Assembly (NCBI GenBank): GCA_007922195.1
Contig: ML681964.1
Span: forward strand, 4,455,858-4,519,857
DNA: 64,000 bases
Origin: Podocnemis expansa
Taxonomy: Eukaryota > Chordata > Testudines > Podocnemididae
Reading direction: 5' to 3'
Part shown: one piece after another, positions 33,746-45,504 of the stretch
Position numbering within the stretch: the first letter of the stretch is position 1
Layout of the letters: each line of letters opens with the position of its first letter
Notes under the pieces: generated by a model
Seen by the model: the letters and a program-made list of their open reading frames with translations, nothing else
Databases searched by the model: none
What the model was told of the DNA's origin: nothing
Translations under genes and position numbers: made by a program

Positions 33746-34205
33746 TCAAAACAAGCAAGGAGTTCTGTGGACTTTTAAAGACTAACAAATTTATTTATTG
33801 CATGAGCTTTCCCCTGGGAGAAAATCCCACTTCATCAGAGGCTTTGAAGATGGGGGAATTTACAGAATGAGAGGAAATAAATGCAGGGAAGTGTATGTCA
33901 TGGGATCAGGTCACACTGTAACAGCAAATCAACGCAGTTGTTAAGATTCAAACACTGGGAAACAGCGCAAAGAGAAAGGTAAGGTCAAATCACCTGTTGG
34001 AATGGGAGAAGAATCCACAGTCACAATTTAATCCTGTTTTCACACATTTGAATCTGCATATCAATTCCAATTCTGCTGTTTCTCTTTGAAGTCTTGATGT
34101 CCTCCTGACTTGCTTGAAAGATCATGTGATAAATCTGTTAGTCTGTAAACGTGCCACAGGGCTCTTTGCTTATTTTGCTGAACTAGACTAACACAGCTAC
34201 CCCTT
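33746..34205 (-). mobile_element. Penelope-like element, 5'-truncated, with inverted 3' tail
   Basis: On the minus strand from about 34090 down to 33746 it gives the end of the element's ORF and its 3' UTR (ACTTCAAAGAGAAACAGC, then ATATGCAGATTC, then the tail). From about 34110 to 34205 a second piece of the same tail lies in the + orientation (ATAAATCTGTTAGTCTGTAA, GTGCCACAGGGCTCTTTG, ACTAACACAGCTACCCC). The tail is therefore present at both ends in opposite orientation. Terminal inverted or repeated tail segments are a known habit of Penelope insertions. Confidence 0.8.
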
Positions 34206-34769
34206 TAGAACTTGGTAACCTTTTTTCAGGATACCAAAGTCCAAGCTAAAAAGTTCCAAACAAACTGAAACATTTTCCTGTCTGTCAGGGCTTCTCTTCT
34301 ACCTCGCCTCTTGGCCCTGTTATCAGCTTGTTCCTGGGCTTTGTGCCTCATGTCCTTCCCACCTCCAGTACAGAACCCAGGCTTTCCCAGAGTATCCTTT
34401 TCTTTGCACACCCAGGTTCAGGGCCTTCCAGAGGCAACAACTAGCTTTGTTGTATGGTCTCTCCCCTGCCCCCACTCCCTCCAGACTTCACTTGGTCCTT
34501 TTGTAAGGCTCAGTTGTCCCTTGATTTATCACCTCACTCTCCTTAGTCTTGCCCTTTGGGCCGGGAAGCCACTAATTATGGCACAAATGTGGCTGCCCCT
34601 TACCCTTAATAGGGCCAGTCTCTGACCTCTTTCCCCATCCCCCACTGGGGACTATCTTTGTGCACTCTTTACAGCAGGGATAGCTTTTTCCCCCTCTGTA
34701 GTTAGAAAGCAACTAGCACATTTTGGGCACTAACTAAACCTAAATAATAACAGTTCATTGGTAATCTGT
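34206..34769. other. Unannotated stretch
   Basis: Nothing recognised. Confidence 0.4.
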
Positions 34770-35516
34770 GTACAGGGTGATAGATTAACAGTCGGAGAAT
34801 CTGAACTTCATCAAAAGCATGGATTTCCTAGGGCAAATCATGCCTGACCAACCTAATTGTCTTCTACAATAAGATGACTGGATTTGTGGATGCAGGAAAA
34901 GCCATTGATGTGATATACCTCTACTTTAGCAAGGCTTTTGACATGTTTTCCCACAGCATTCTCATCAGCAAGTTAAGAAAGCATGGGTTGGATGAGTGGA
35001 CTGTATGGCAGATAGAAAACTGACTAGATCAACGGTTTCAGTGGGTAGGAATCAATGGCTCAATGTCTAGCTGGCAACCAGTAACAAGTGGAGTGTCCTG
35101 GGGCCGGTTCTGTTCAACGTTTTCATTAATGATCTGGATGATGGGATAGATTGCACACTCAGTAAGTTTGCAGATGACAACAACGTGGGGGGAATGGTAG
35201 ATATGCTGGAGGGGAAGCAGAGGATCTAGGGACACTTAGACAAATTGGAGCAGTGGGCAAAAAGAAATCTCATGAGGTTCGACAGAGACAAGTGCAAAGT
35301 CCTGCATTTAGGATGGAAAAACCGCATGCACTGCTATAGGCTGGGGATAGTGATCAGCTAAATAGCAGCACTGTAGGAAAGGACCTGGGAGTTATTTTGG
35401 ATGGGAAACTGGATGCGAGTCAACAGTGTGTTGCTGTTGCCAGAAAGTCCAATGGCATATTGCGGTGGTCATCAAAATACAGGTCATAATCCAGTATTGG
35501 GTCACAGACCTGGAGA

Positions 35517-36024
35517 CAGGGCCGTCCCTAGGGTAGGATTAGTGGGGCAGCCATGCAGGGCCATGCACTTTCCCTGCATCACTCCCCCCCTATGCTGGGG
35601 ACTGGGTGAGCTGACCAAAAGGGTGGCCCAGTTCAGCGCTCCTGGTCTTTCCCCCCAGTCACATGCGCTGCTCTCGGCTCTATGCTGGAGCAGTGGGGAG
35701 GGGGCAGGAGGCAGATGGAGCCCATATCACTACCCCCTGCCCCAGCTGCACTACCTCCCGCCCCCTGCCTGCTGCTCCGGCACAGAGCCGAGAGCAGCAT
35801 GAGTGGCTGGGGGTGGGGGGTGGGGTGGACCAGGAGCGCTGAACTAGGCTGCTCTTTTGGCTGGCTCATCCAGTCCCTAGCATGGGACAGCCAGAGCAGG
35901 GCCAAAGGGGCCTGCCCCTCCTTTGGACTGGTTTGCCCTGCCCCCCAGTGCCAGGTGGATGAGTGGGGGGGCCCCTCAGAGGATGATATGCCTGGGGCCC
36001 TGCATCCCCCTAGGGATGGCCCTG
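35517..36024. mobile_element. 508-bp hAT-like element (ends CAGGGCCGTCCCTAGGG), nested
   Basis: Ends CAGGGCCGTCCCTAGGG and CCCTAGGGATGGCCCTG form an inverted pair. A clean 8-bp TSD is not visible. The interior is GC-rich with loose repeats. A possible relative lies at 46107-46389. Confidence 0.75.
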
Positions 36025-36070
36025 CCCGAAGGTAGTGGGTTGCGGTACCTGTGCTGCACCTGGAGGGGGA

Positions 36071-36350
36071 GGCTGCCCCTCACTCTCTCACCAGCCCTCA
36101 CTGCTTCTGGGAGCATGGGGGGCTGTCCCTCACTCCCCTGCTGGCTGGTGATGCTTCCGGGGGGGGCAGCTGCTCCTTGTTCTCCCACTGGATGGCACTG
36201 CTTCCAGGAGGGGGTATGGCTGCCCTTCACTCTCCTTCTGGCTGGCACTGCTTCTGGGAGGGAGGGAAGCTGCCCCTCACTCTCCTGCTGGTCAGCGCTG
36301 CTTCTGAAGGGGGGGTAGCTCCCCTGCTGGCCAGCGCTGATCCCACGGGA
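36071..36350. repeat. About 50-bp tandem repeat, five imperfect units
   Basis: Units begin with GGCTGCCCCTCACTCTC-like phrases at about 36071, 36121, 36167, 36218, 36268 and 36316 (a start of a sixth). Long open frames on both strands here arise from the repeat. Confidence 0.85.
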
Positions 36351-37024
36351 GGGGGTGGCCCATCTCCTCCCCCAGTGGAGGGTTGCTGCATGGCGGAGGG
36401 ATCCAGAGCTGGGTCCTGAAGAAAAAGGTTTGACGACCACTTGCATACTGGGCTGCATTAGTAGGAGTATTGCCAGAAGGTTGAGGAAAGTGATTGTTCC
36501 CCTCTATTCAGCACTAGTGAGGCTGCATCTGGAATACTGTGTCCTGTTTGGGGCTTCCCACTACAGGAAGGATGTGGACAAATTAGAGTCTAGCGGCAGG
36601 CAACTAAAATTATTAGGGGGTTGGGGCACATGACTTGTGAGGAGAGACTGAAAGAACTAGGCTTACTTAGTCTGCAGAAGAGAAGACTGAGGGGGTACTT
36701 AATAGCAACATTCAACTACTTGACAGGGTGCTTCAAAGAGGTGGGAGCCAGGCAGTTCTCATTAGTAACAGAGGCCAGAGTACAGAGCAATGGTTTCAAG
36801 TTACAGCTGGGGAGGTTGAGGCTGAATATTAGGAAAAGCTTTCTCACTAGGAGAGTGGTGAAGAATTGGAACAGGTTTCCAAGGGAGATGGTGGAATCTC
36901 CATCTTTGGAGATATTTAAAGCCCAGCTGGACAAAACCCTGGCTGGGATGATTTAGTGGGAGTGGCCCTGCTTTTAGCAGGGGGTTGGACTAGATGACCT
37001 TGTTAGGTCCTTTCCAACCCTATT

Positions 37025-37873
37025 ATCTGCATCCCTTGAGCTTCCATCCTAAATACACCACACGATCCATTGTCTACAGCCAAGCCCTAAGATATAATTG
37101 CATTTGCTCTGATCCCTCAGAGAGAGACAGACATCTTCAGGATTTCTACAAAGCTTTCTTAAAACTACAGTACCCACCTGGAGAAGTAAAGAAACAGATT
37201 GATAGAGCCAGATGGGTACCCAGCAGTCAACTACTACAGGAAAGGCCCAAAAAAGAAAATAGAATGCCACAGGTCACCATCTACAACCCTCAAATCAGAC
37301 GCCTACAACAGATCATTAAGGACCTCCAGCCTATTTTAAAAGATGACCTCTCACTCTCTCTTGCCTTGGGAGATAGACCTCTCTTCACTTACAGACAGCC
37401 CCCAAACCTTAAACAGATGCTCACCAGCAACTACAGACCTAACAACAGAAACATTAAAGCAGGCACATATCCCTGCAAGAAACCACCCTGCCAACTTTGT
37501 CCATGTATCTGCACAAAAGACACCATCATAGGACCCAATCAAGCCAGCTACTCCATCAAAGGGTCATTCACCTGCTCTTCCACTAATGTGATTTATGCCA
37601 TCATGTGCTAGAAAAGCCCCCATACCTTAAACATTGGACAACCAGGACAGACCCTACGCAGAAGAATAAATGGGCACAAAACTGACAACAGAAATCACAA
37701 CACACAAAAAAAAAAGTTGCTGAGCACTTCCATCTTCCTAATCACTCCATTGATGATCTGTTAATGATGGTCCTCAAGAAAATCAATGGGACATTAAGAC
37801 TTCAAAGAGAAACAGCCAAAATTGACCTAATATGCAGATTAGACTGTGTGAAAGCAGGACTGAATCATGACTA
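37025..37873 (+). pseudogene. Penelope-like protein C-terminus with GIY-YIG region, pseudogene
   Basis: The open frame reads through the post-RT linker (HPKYTTRSIVYSQALRY, in which an H.K.T.RS.....A.R pattern is typical), a cysteine-rich segment PCKKPPCQLCPCIC, and NVIYAIMC before a TAG at 37609-37611. The same frame then continues as IGQPGQTLRRRINGHKTDN, the GIY-YIG-type core with its conserved arginines and histidine. An A-run at about 37707-37716 shifts the frame, after which AEHFHLPNHSIDDL and the end of the protein follow, stopping at TAA (37871-37873). The defects are one nonsense codon and one frameshift, plus loss of the N-terminal half. The family is assigned on motif order, not on an alignment. 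Confidence 0.8.
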
Positions 37874-38145
37874 AGGACTTTTTTCCAATTATAACAGGTA
37901 ATTTGACTTCACCCTCCCTCTGTGTGCTGCTTCCCAGAGTTTGAATCTTTACAAATGCTCTTATTTGCTGTTGCAGTATGACCTGATCCCACATCTTACA
38001 CTCCACTGCATTTCTTTTCATCCCATTCTGTAAGTTCCCCCTCTTCAAAGTGTCTGACAAAGAGGGGTTTTCTCCCATGAAAGTTCATGCAATGAATAAA
38101 TCTGTTAGTCTTTGTTCCACAAGATTTCTTGCTTTTTATTAAAAG
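37025..38145 (+). mobile_element. Penelope-like element, 5'-truncated, with GIY-YIG endonuclease region
   Basis: The element starts directly at the end of the CR1 copy. It has a coding relic (37025-37873) followed by a 3' UTR and the family tail (CATGAAAGTTCATGCAATGA, ATAAATCTGTTAGTCTTTG), truncated at about 38145. Penelope-like retroelements combine a reverse transcriptase with a C-terminal GIY-YIG nuclease; only the linker and nuclease end remain here. Confidence 0.85.
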
Positions 38146-38977
38146 CAGGGAGCTTGCCTTAAGCAGCCTTTCAGTTTGGTGGTCAAATGTTGGCACAGAA
38201 GTGTCCCTCACCAGTTTGGCAGTCAGGGGAAAGAATTCTTCAGTGTCCATTACCCCTCTCCAAACAGCTGAAGAGGGTTGTGGGAGACATTGTGTAGTAC
38301 AATAGTCTAGTGCCTCCTGGAAGCTGGGGCTTAGTGCTGCTTGCTCACCACTAGACATGGCACTGCTCTGACACATTACTGGGTTAACCAATATTGAACC
38401 TGGGTCTCCAGAGGTGAAGGAGTACTGCAGGGCTTAAGTGATCATAGGCTATTGCCTAGATGCTGCCACTGCCATTGCCACCACCCCCATTCTCTGTGGG
38501 ATGTGCTGGGGAGCTAAAGTATTTACCAGAGCTTTGTTCCCAACAGATCTGACTGTATTTAAGCCCTGGACTAGTGCATGAATCTACTAGAAAACCTGCC
38601 TCAAAGAAAAATACCTTTTCTAATTACTGTCACATTTATGGTAGTTAGTAGGGCAGAATAATGTTTCATGACCTTTGGATTGTCTCATTACTGACATACT
38701 CTTGCAGTTCATGCTTTGTAAAGGTCACTGTAAGAGTTTAAAAAATCTCACTATGGTCTACACCCTTAAACATAGTGAAAAATAAATATACTGACAGCTA
38801 TAGTGACATTTGCACTATAGGGCACAGTGCAAAGGGTACAAACCATTATTCAGCAGTAATAGAAATATCATTTTATTCTTGCTTTGCAGATGCTGAGTGA
38901 CATATATGCTCCTGGAGGAAGTTCCCGTTAGTATTGGTAACTTAAAACATACTGCCCGGGGCACCAGGGGTCTATCA
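38146..38977. other. Unannotated stretch
   Basis: Nothing recognised. Confidence 0.4.
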
Positions 38978-39040
38978 TTCTTCCTCTGAAGTCAATGGGA
39001 GTTTTGCCATTTAACGGGAGCAGGATAAGGCCCAAATCTC
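38978..39040. repeat. Ancient short palindromic repeat
   Basis: CTGAAGTCAATGGGAGTTTT followed by GGGAGCAGGATAAGGCCC is a phrase common in amniote old repeats. I cannot name the family with certainty. Confidence 0.45.
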
Positions 39041-40701
39041 CCATGACAATTCATGGAAAGTGAGATGACAACATGGTTGAAGAAATAATTTCTTAAAGAA
39101 GAAACAGAAACCTTCATTCACCTTACGTACAATAGAGGATAAAAGCACAAGTGTAGTATTAGGAGGATGGATTTTATCTTTGGCCTCCTTGAAAGGCTTT
39201 TGGGTCGTAATAACATTTAGTATTTATGTGATGCTTTACATCTTTACTGTACAAACATTGGTTGATTTATGTTCACCACACTCCCATGAGGTAAGTAAAG
39301 AATTATTCCCTAATTTTTTCAGAGAAGTAGAGTGGTTTAAGCCAGTGTTTTCTGACTTGGGTGGCTAGTGTAATGCTTCTAAATCCATAGATACAAGTTC
39401 CTAAAAGTGGCCTGTCTGGTAGTCCCCTCTTCTCCCAAGGACTGCAGAAATTCCTGAGTCTCTCAGACTCGGGTCCTCTGCTACTTGCTTACACATGCTC
39501 AGCAGCAGAATTTTCAAAGTTACAGTATATGATAGTCTTCCCTAATCTATCTGGGATTATAACGGTGCCTTTAGGGTGAGGAAAATTCTGTCTGCAATTG
39601 CAGTACATGGTGGCCCCTGTCTAGAAACACACCTTAGCAATCAAAATGTTTTTTTGCGCTTATGATAAGATATACAAATCTGAAAAGAACACCACACCTC
39701 CTCCTGTGTTCAGGGCAAATCTATCTGAAAACAATGAATTATATGAAAGTTAACATGAATGACTAATGATTACAGTAGCTGTTTACTCTGCTTTCGGCCA
39801 CAGTGTGCCAGTCTCTAGCGTGGGTGCATGGTGGAGGAGATGTAGTGAGCTGTTCCTCTTCCCTTGTGTGGGAGCAAAAAAGAGCCGAGTACAAGAATCC
39901 TTGCACTGAAGGACGTACAAGGTTTCTCACTCTGAGCACGCCCAGAGGAGGGCTCTAGTTCTCCATGCTGATCTAAAGCACTAGCTAACCTCATGAGGAG
40001 AGAGGGAATGAAGTTCATCCATCTAAGAGGATGATAGTACAGTGCACATTATTCTGTACTTTGGAGTGGGGACCTGTGGGAGATGCTGTGCCTTCTGAGA
40101 TATAGTCTTGGATCTTCAAAGTCAAGGGATTTTCTTGTCAAGGATATAGTGTCCACACTGCCCCCAATTTGGGCTAAATGGAACAATCTAGCCCTTTGTT
40201 TATTTTTGGCATTTTACAGTGGGTAAAAAAAGTCAAATGTGTGCCTTCCTTCCTCCCCACCAATGGTGCTTCCATTTTCTGTAGACAATTTTGCACCTAA
40301 AGTGGGTTGTGCCCATAATTTTGCACCAAAGTTCATTCAACTTTCTCCTAGTAGCTCACAGCATATATCAATTTGTGGGCTCCTCATTAAAGATATGGAG
40401 TTTTGACCACAGAAGTAAACTGATCTGACAGGGGCATCACAAATTTGCTGTTGGTTAAAAAATATGTAGCTGTCATCTATGTTAATTTTATGCATCTTAT
40501 AGCTATAGATAGGTACAGTATGTCATCATTAGGAGCTTCCAATGAGTCAGTGTCACAAGACAAGTCAATGTGAGCCTTGTCAGTGATTTAAATGGATGTA
40601 GGATTTCATCTTTTTTTTTTTTAATTAAAAAAATTAGGTTTTACTCAAATGCCATACTCTAACGCAAGTTTAGTCATGCATTGTCACAAAATACAGTTTC
40701 T
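39041..40701. other. Unannotated stretch
   Basis: No gene or clear repeat is visible; a T-run lies near 40611-40622. Confidence 0.4.
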
Positions 40702-40880
40702 CAGAGCCATAACATGCTGTTTTGCTGCCTGGGGCATGTTCCAATTGGAATGCGCCTCTTGCCAGTAGTGGCACTTGGGGCTGGCACTGCGAAACGCGCC
40801 TTTTAAATGAGTGGCTCTATTGAGCCGCTCCAGCGCGCCCGGGGCAAAGCCCCATTGGCCCCGCTGTAGTTATGGCCCTG
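40702..40880. mobile_element. 179-bp hAT element (ends CAGAGCCATAAC)
   Basis: Ends CAGAGCCATAAC and GTTATGGCCCTG. TSD CAGTTTCT/CAGGTTCT (7 of 8). Relatives occur at 25153 and 29092. Confidence 0.9.
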
Positions 40881-41939
40881 CAGGTTCTAAATCCATCATG
40901 ACTTTTTACTATTCCCCCCCCCCCCAATCTGCTCGGTCACCTCAATGGCAGACTGAAGTGTTAGCAGGAAAGGAGTAGCAGCAGAAATTCCTCTAAACAT
41001 CTGAAGGAATTTATCCATGTATCTATGGGACAGAGCTCAGTCAGGACTTTCTGAATGCCTTTCTGACTTGCTCTCATTTTCCAGCCCATAACAGACTTCA
41101 CATCCCACAGTATTTGGAGAGTGACTGTCTTGTTCCTACATTCAAGTGGAATGCAATCACAGGAGTTGTTCAAATGAGTGAATATTTACAATGGGCAACG
41201 CTTTCAAAGGCACCTAAATCTCTTAGGAACAAGTGCCATTTTCAAAAAACTTGCAAATCAGTCCTGAGCCAAATGATTTAGGTGACTTTGAAAACTATAT
41301 CTACTAGTTCTATAACAATGCCCACAAATAATCTCAGTCCAGAGGTGTGGGGATCAACTTCTTGACTTGATTATATATTTTTAATGATTAAGGACCAGAT
41401 TTTGCCACCATTTGATATAGTACTACTCTACACTGCAGTAGGCACATTGAAATCAAGGGGACTACTCACAAGGTAAAGTGTAACTTTGAGTATTACTGTT
41501 ATTGAGGAATAGTGACAGATGAGAGCCTAAATATGTAGTTAGACAAAGGAGGGCCTGCTCAGAACCAGCATCTCATTGACATGAATTTGCTATTCAGTCA
41601 AGCCTGGTTGTTGCTTGGTCCTCCCAAAGTGGAGGCTGTTAAAATAGTGTATTAATTCATTAGAGATTTCTTGAACTGTGTTTTTGTGTCTTTTTTTTTT
41701 CTGAGGGTATGCCTTACAGACAGCAGGAAATCAGCCATGCAGGTAGCTATTCTCCTGACCTCTGCTCTGTTTATTTTTGGTACAGTTTATGTTCTTGTAG
41801 TAGCTTTTACTTAAGGTTTATGTTTCAGAATCTTTGACAAGTTACTTAAGGTTTATATTTCAGAACCTTTGACAATGTCACTCAATGAGGCTTTTTGTCA
41901 TCAGAAGTTAAGTGCTGCTATGGAGCACAGTCTGGCTAA
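40881..41939. other. Mostly unannotated; a small inverted pair
   Basis: At 41207-41295 the phrases TTTCAAAGGCACCTAAATC and GATTTAGGTGACTTTGAAAA are inverted, as in an ancient palindromic repeat. Nothing else is recognised. Confidence 0.4.
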
Positions 41940-42225
41940 GGCTACGTCTACACTGACAGCGGCAAAATTGCCGCTGTCAGCCTGGTATTCTGGAAGCACT
42001 GAGTAGCGAGTCCGAAGTTGCTGGGGTGCTCCTGGAAGTCAGCGGTGAAAGTCCTGGGGGCCAGGATGTGTAGGGGACAGCCAACTGCAAGGGATTTGCC
42101 ATTAGTTTTCCCCAGTGTGTCCTGGCAGCTTAGGAAGCTGCCATCATTTAAGCAAGGCATTTTACGTGCCTCGCGTAAATGACCATCAACTGCTGCCAAA
42201 AAGCAGCCCCAGTGTAGACTAGGGC
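41940..42225. mobile_element. Palindromic MITE with GGCTACGTCTACACTG end
   Basis: Ends GGCTACGTCTACACTG and CAGTGTAGACTAGGGC. Just inside the left end is an 11-bp stem with a 2-base loop (41955-41978, GACAGCGGCAA and its complement). The interior is less repetitive than that of the other palindromic MITEs. Confidence 0.8.
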
Positions 42226-43158
42226 TTAGAAATAGAAGACCAAGTGTACAAAATTATCTGATTTTTTTTCAAATGGCTAAAATTCATAGAGAGTGCCTAG
42301 GGTCTGTACTACAACAACTCATGGTTTTTATTTGTTATATATATGTTCATTAACAGAAAAAGTGGAAAAGCTGTCAACGGCACACAATTATTTAGGCTAA
42401 TGAGAAATATAACAAATCTAGGTAAATGGTGTCACCATGACAGATGAAATCATGTTCCCAAATTCATGGGAATGAACTATGGTAGTAACAATTAGAACTA
42501 CTCATGCAGGTTTCATTCACTGAGTTTTAAAGTGACTCTAGTAATACATGTGGAAAAAAGACCTGGCATTCTTAGGGCCTGCTCAGTGTGAACATCTCCT
42601 TACTCTGTGGTGTTGGCCTTGTATTATTCCCTCATTATAGTGGCAGGGAGGGTGGTTGCTGTCAAAGTTTTGCTGGGATGGGAAATGAGAAATTCAGTGC
42701 TCTACTTCAAACAAAGTAAGTTCTACTTCTGCTCCAGAATGGGTGGTGAAGGAGAGATGTGTCCTTTTCCAATCCCCAAAGCTTCATCTGCCTTTTGGAA
42801 CCACCCCTACCTGATTTTTTTTCTGGGTGTCAAAAGCCCAGGTCCTTATCCAGCTGTAAAAGCTTCAAGCTTTCTTCCAGTGCAGTGCTATTATGTGATA
42901 CTATATGCAATGCAAAAATCTGTGACACAACTATTTGCAGGCAAAATAAACAATGTAATATAGAAATCAAGGGATACACTTGTTTGGGTTGGGCTGAGGT
43001 AAGGCAATGGGAATGAGAGGTCTTGGAGAAAGCAGAGGACAGTCCTTCAGATATAATTTAGGTATTCTATGACAAAGAGCTAGTATGGGCTTGATGAGAG
43101 GAATATACTAAAACTGAAAATTTTCAGAGTTCTGTGAGTGCTCTTTGTCTCTGTAAAT
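42226..43158. other. Unannotated stretch
   Basis: Nothing recognised. Confidence 0.4.
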
Positions 43159-43346
43159 CAGGGGTGTCAAACACACAGCCTGCGGGCCACATATGGCCCC
43201 TAAAGCTATTTCCTGCAGCCCACAATGACACTATTGTTACCAGTATTTGCAGTATCATTGTATGGAAAGGTTTCAGTGGTGCAGCCCTTGGGCTAGCATA
43301 CTGGTCCTCATGTGGCCCTCGTGGTGGTTTAAGTTTGAGACCCCTG
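43159..43346 (+). mobile_element. 188-bp hAT MITE family, copy 3
   Basis: Ends CAGGGGTGTCAAACAC and GTTTGAGACCCCTG with a perfect TSD CTGTAAAT (43151-43158 and 43347-43354). Confidence 0.95.
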
Positions 43347-43354
43347 CTGTAAAT

Positions 43355-44098
43355 CATACTACTTCTATTTAGGTACTTAGGACTTAGGAATCTAACTTGA
43401 AGTCTGCTTAATGGCAAATGTTGACTCAGGGGCCTCTGATCCAATAAGATTAAAGTTTGACCTGAATAATATTACTAATTTGAGCTACTGTAAATGCTTC
43501 ATTATTCAAGAAAAATTACATGATCCAAGGTATGAAGTGATTAGCACAGACAGAGGATTTCTGTCAGACACATTTAATGTATTATTACAGCTTAAATCGG
43601 AGCAGTCTCTTGGTATGACCACAGCAAAGACCACACTCAATCTTTGCTCAGTAATGATTTTTTTTAATGTGGATCAATATTTACCAGCACCTCAACTAAG
43701 GTCACTAAATCCATTTTATTTATTCAAGTTTTCAGATGTAGTAGGCAGCTGTAAAATTTTTGCTTCTGCCTAGCCCCGATGGAGATACGATTGTAACTAT
43801 ACTCCCTCATTTAAGATGATCAAGAAGCTGATTTGCATAGTTCATTTTAAGGAACATAATCCCAAGTGTTCAAAACACTTGCTTTTATTGAGAAGAGCAC
43901 AACCAAAATCCTGTTAAACTGCTTCAAATTTAGTCCAATGCTTTAATTCCCACCTCTGTACACTCCCCGTGTAAATCAGTTTGACGTAAATCATGGAGTT
44001 TGGTCTGTGCGAAAACTGGTGTGAAGAGAATCAAGTCCACTATGTTTCAGTTGAAGTGTCACCAAAGGCTTGGTTTGGAAACTGCAACATCCTCTATG
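43355..44098. other. Unannotated stretch
   Basis: An open frame at 43411-43773 on + has no recognisable similarity and no exon-like flanks that I trust. Confidence 0.35.
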
Positions 44099-44416
44099 CA
44101 GCAGTTCCCAGCCTTTTCCTTTATGTGGACCACTACGTTGTCCTTGAAAGCTTTTGTAGACCAGCATGTAAGCAAGTCATTTAAAACTTTTTTAACATAG
44201 CCTATGGGTGATGGGAGTCAAACTTGTATATCAACAGCTATTTCTAATAATTTATTAATAGTTTACTATGCTCACAAACATATTGCACTCATCACAGTAC
44301 ATTTACCTGAAGTACATTTGCCTTCAGTAATTATCTTTCTCCCCCCCGTGCAAGGAACATCTGCAGTGCCCTTCCAGACCACTAGTGGCCCACAGACCAC
44401 AGGTTGGGAACCACTG
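44099..44416. mobile_element. hAT element (ends CAGCAGTTCCCAGCC)
   Basis: Ends CAGCAGTTCCCAGCC and GGTTGGGAACCACTG. Flanks CTCTATG and TTCTATG agree at 6 of 7. Same family as 17920 and 23495. Confidence 0.85.
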
Positions 44417-44545
44417 TTCTATGGCATCCTGTGAGTTGGGTGCATTGAAAAGATAAATGCTAAACTGTCATCTGACAACAATATCAGTTTCTGCAATCTG
44501 TCTCTACTGTGATTTTGGAGTGCAAAGAATCGATTACTTCTCCTT
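44417..44545. other. Short gap
   Basis: Nothing recognised. Confidence 0.4.
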
Positions 44546-45000
44546 TTACATTTGTCAACAGACAAGAGACAGAAGAGATTTTAAAGCTTTTTTAGCTAAG
44601 AAAATAAGTTTTAAAAGAAATCAAAGCTTTAAAGAGAAACTGCACAGATGGAATTCATATGCAGATTTGACAGTATTGCCTTAGGCTTAAATCAGGATTT
44701 CAGCTGGTTTTCTTATTACAATAGGTAAGTTCACTTTCTATCTATGCCCCCCCCAACCCCTTTCTAATATGCTTCCCACACTGTTTAACTCTAAACAACT
44801 GCTTTCCTTTACTGTAACAGTCTGACCTGATCCTATGACTGACACTTCCCTTCATTTATTTTCTCCCATTCTGTAAGTTCCCCATCTTCAAGCATCTGAT
44901 GAAGTGGGATTTTCCCCCACAAGAGCTCATGCGATAAATACATTTTGTTAGTCTTTAAAAGTGCCCCAGGACTTCTTGTTTGTTCTTTTATGTCCAAGAC
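44546..45000 (+). mobile_element. Penelope-like element, short 3' copy
   Basis: A degraded end of the ORF (AAAGAGAAACTGCACAGATG, ATATGCAGATTTGAC) is followed by the family 3' UTR (GTAACAGTCTGACCTGATCC, TCTGTAAGTTCCCCATCTTC) and the tail (GATGAAGTGGGATTTTCCCC, GTTAGTCTTTAAAAGTGCCC). Confidence 0.8.
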
Positions 45001-45315
45001 GATATATGAACTGTGAGCCTTTTAAACATAAGCTATTGAAATCAACAGGGAAGACTTTCATTGATTAAACAGGCATTGGATTGGTCCCCAGAGATATACA
45101 GCAAGTTACATAAACTAGAAATGTCCCCTTAAAGCTGCCAGCTTTAACAAATATAATGTTGCATATTTGTCAGCTTTCACAAAACTAATCAAAAGTAAAT
45201 TGAGAATTCTGTATAAAATTGATGAGAACTTTTCACGTTTCTTGGAGATATGATGTGAATGCTGTTTGCTATGTGGTGTTGTGGCTGAGATATGACCTCT
45301 GGCAACTCACTATAG
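45001..45315. other. Unannotated stretch
   Basis: Nothing recognised. Confidence 0.4.
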
Positions 45316-45504
45316 CAGGGGTCTCAAACTCAAACCACCACGAGGGCCGCATGAGGACTAATACATTAGCCTTGAGAGCTGCACCTCTGAAACCTTTTCA
45401 TACAACAATATTGAAAATATTGGTAATGATAGTGTCATTGCAGGCTGCAGAAAATAGCTTTAGGGGCTGCGTGTGGCCCACGGCCAGTGTGTTTGAGACT
45501 CCTG
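45316..45504 (-). mobile_element. 188-bp hAT MITE family, copy 4 (inverted)
   Basis: Left end CAGGGGTCTCAAACTCAAAC, right end GTGTTTGAGACTCCTG. This copy is in the reverse orientation to the other three. The TSD is imperfect (CACTATAG versus TGATATAG). Confidence 0.88.

Larger units (their letters stand above)
35463..36442. mobile_element. 980-bp hAT element (ends CGGTGGTCATCAAA) inside CR1
   Basis: Left end CGGTGGTCATCAAA, right end TTTGACGACCACTT, an inverted pair. TSD GCATATTG (35455-35462) versus GCATACTG (36443-36450), 7 of 8; removing the element plus one TSD restores continuous CR1 sequence. It contains another hAT (35517-36024) and a G/C-rich tandem repeat (36071-36350). Confidence 0.9.
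34770..37024 (+). mobile_element. CR1 LINE with reverse-transcriptase remnants, interrupted
   Basis: The left part (34770-35462) is CR1 ORF2: a frame gives FSKAFD followed by a His shortly after, typical of the non-LTR reverse transcriptase, and FADDN with the catalytic DD pair falls at 35167-35181. Stops and frameshifts make it a dead copy. After a 980-bp hAT insertion (35463-36442) the CR1 resumes with GGGCTGCATTAGTAGGAGTA and runs to the 3' end GGTTGGACTAGATGACCTTG, stopping at CCAACCCTATTAT without the usual tail repeat. The next element begins there. Confidence 0.92.

Noticed and set aside
35401..36458. Several open frames of 90-160 codons
   Set aside because: They lie in a nested hAT with a tandem repeat of about 50 bp, and no protein family is suggested.
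37025..37873. Considered as a host GIY-YIG nuclease gene
   Set aside because: Broken by a stop and a frameshift, followed by the Penelope-family tail, and present in partial copies elsewhere in the window.
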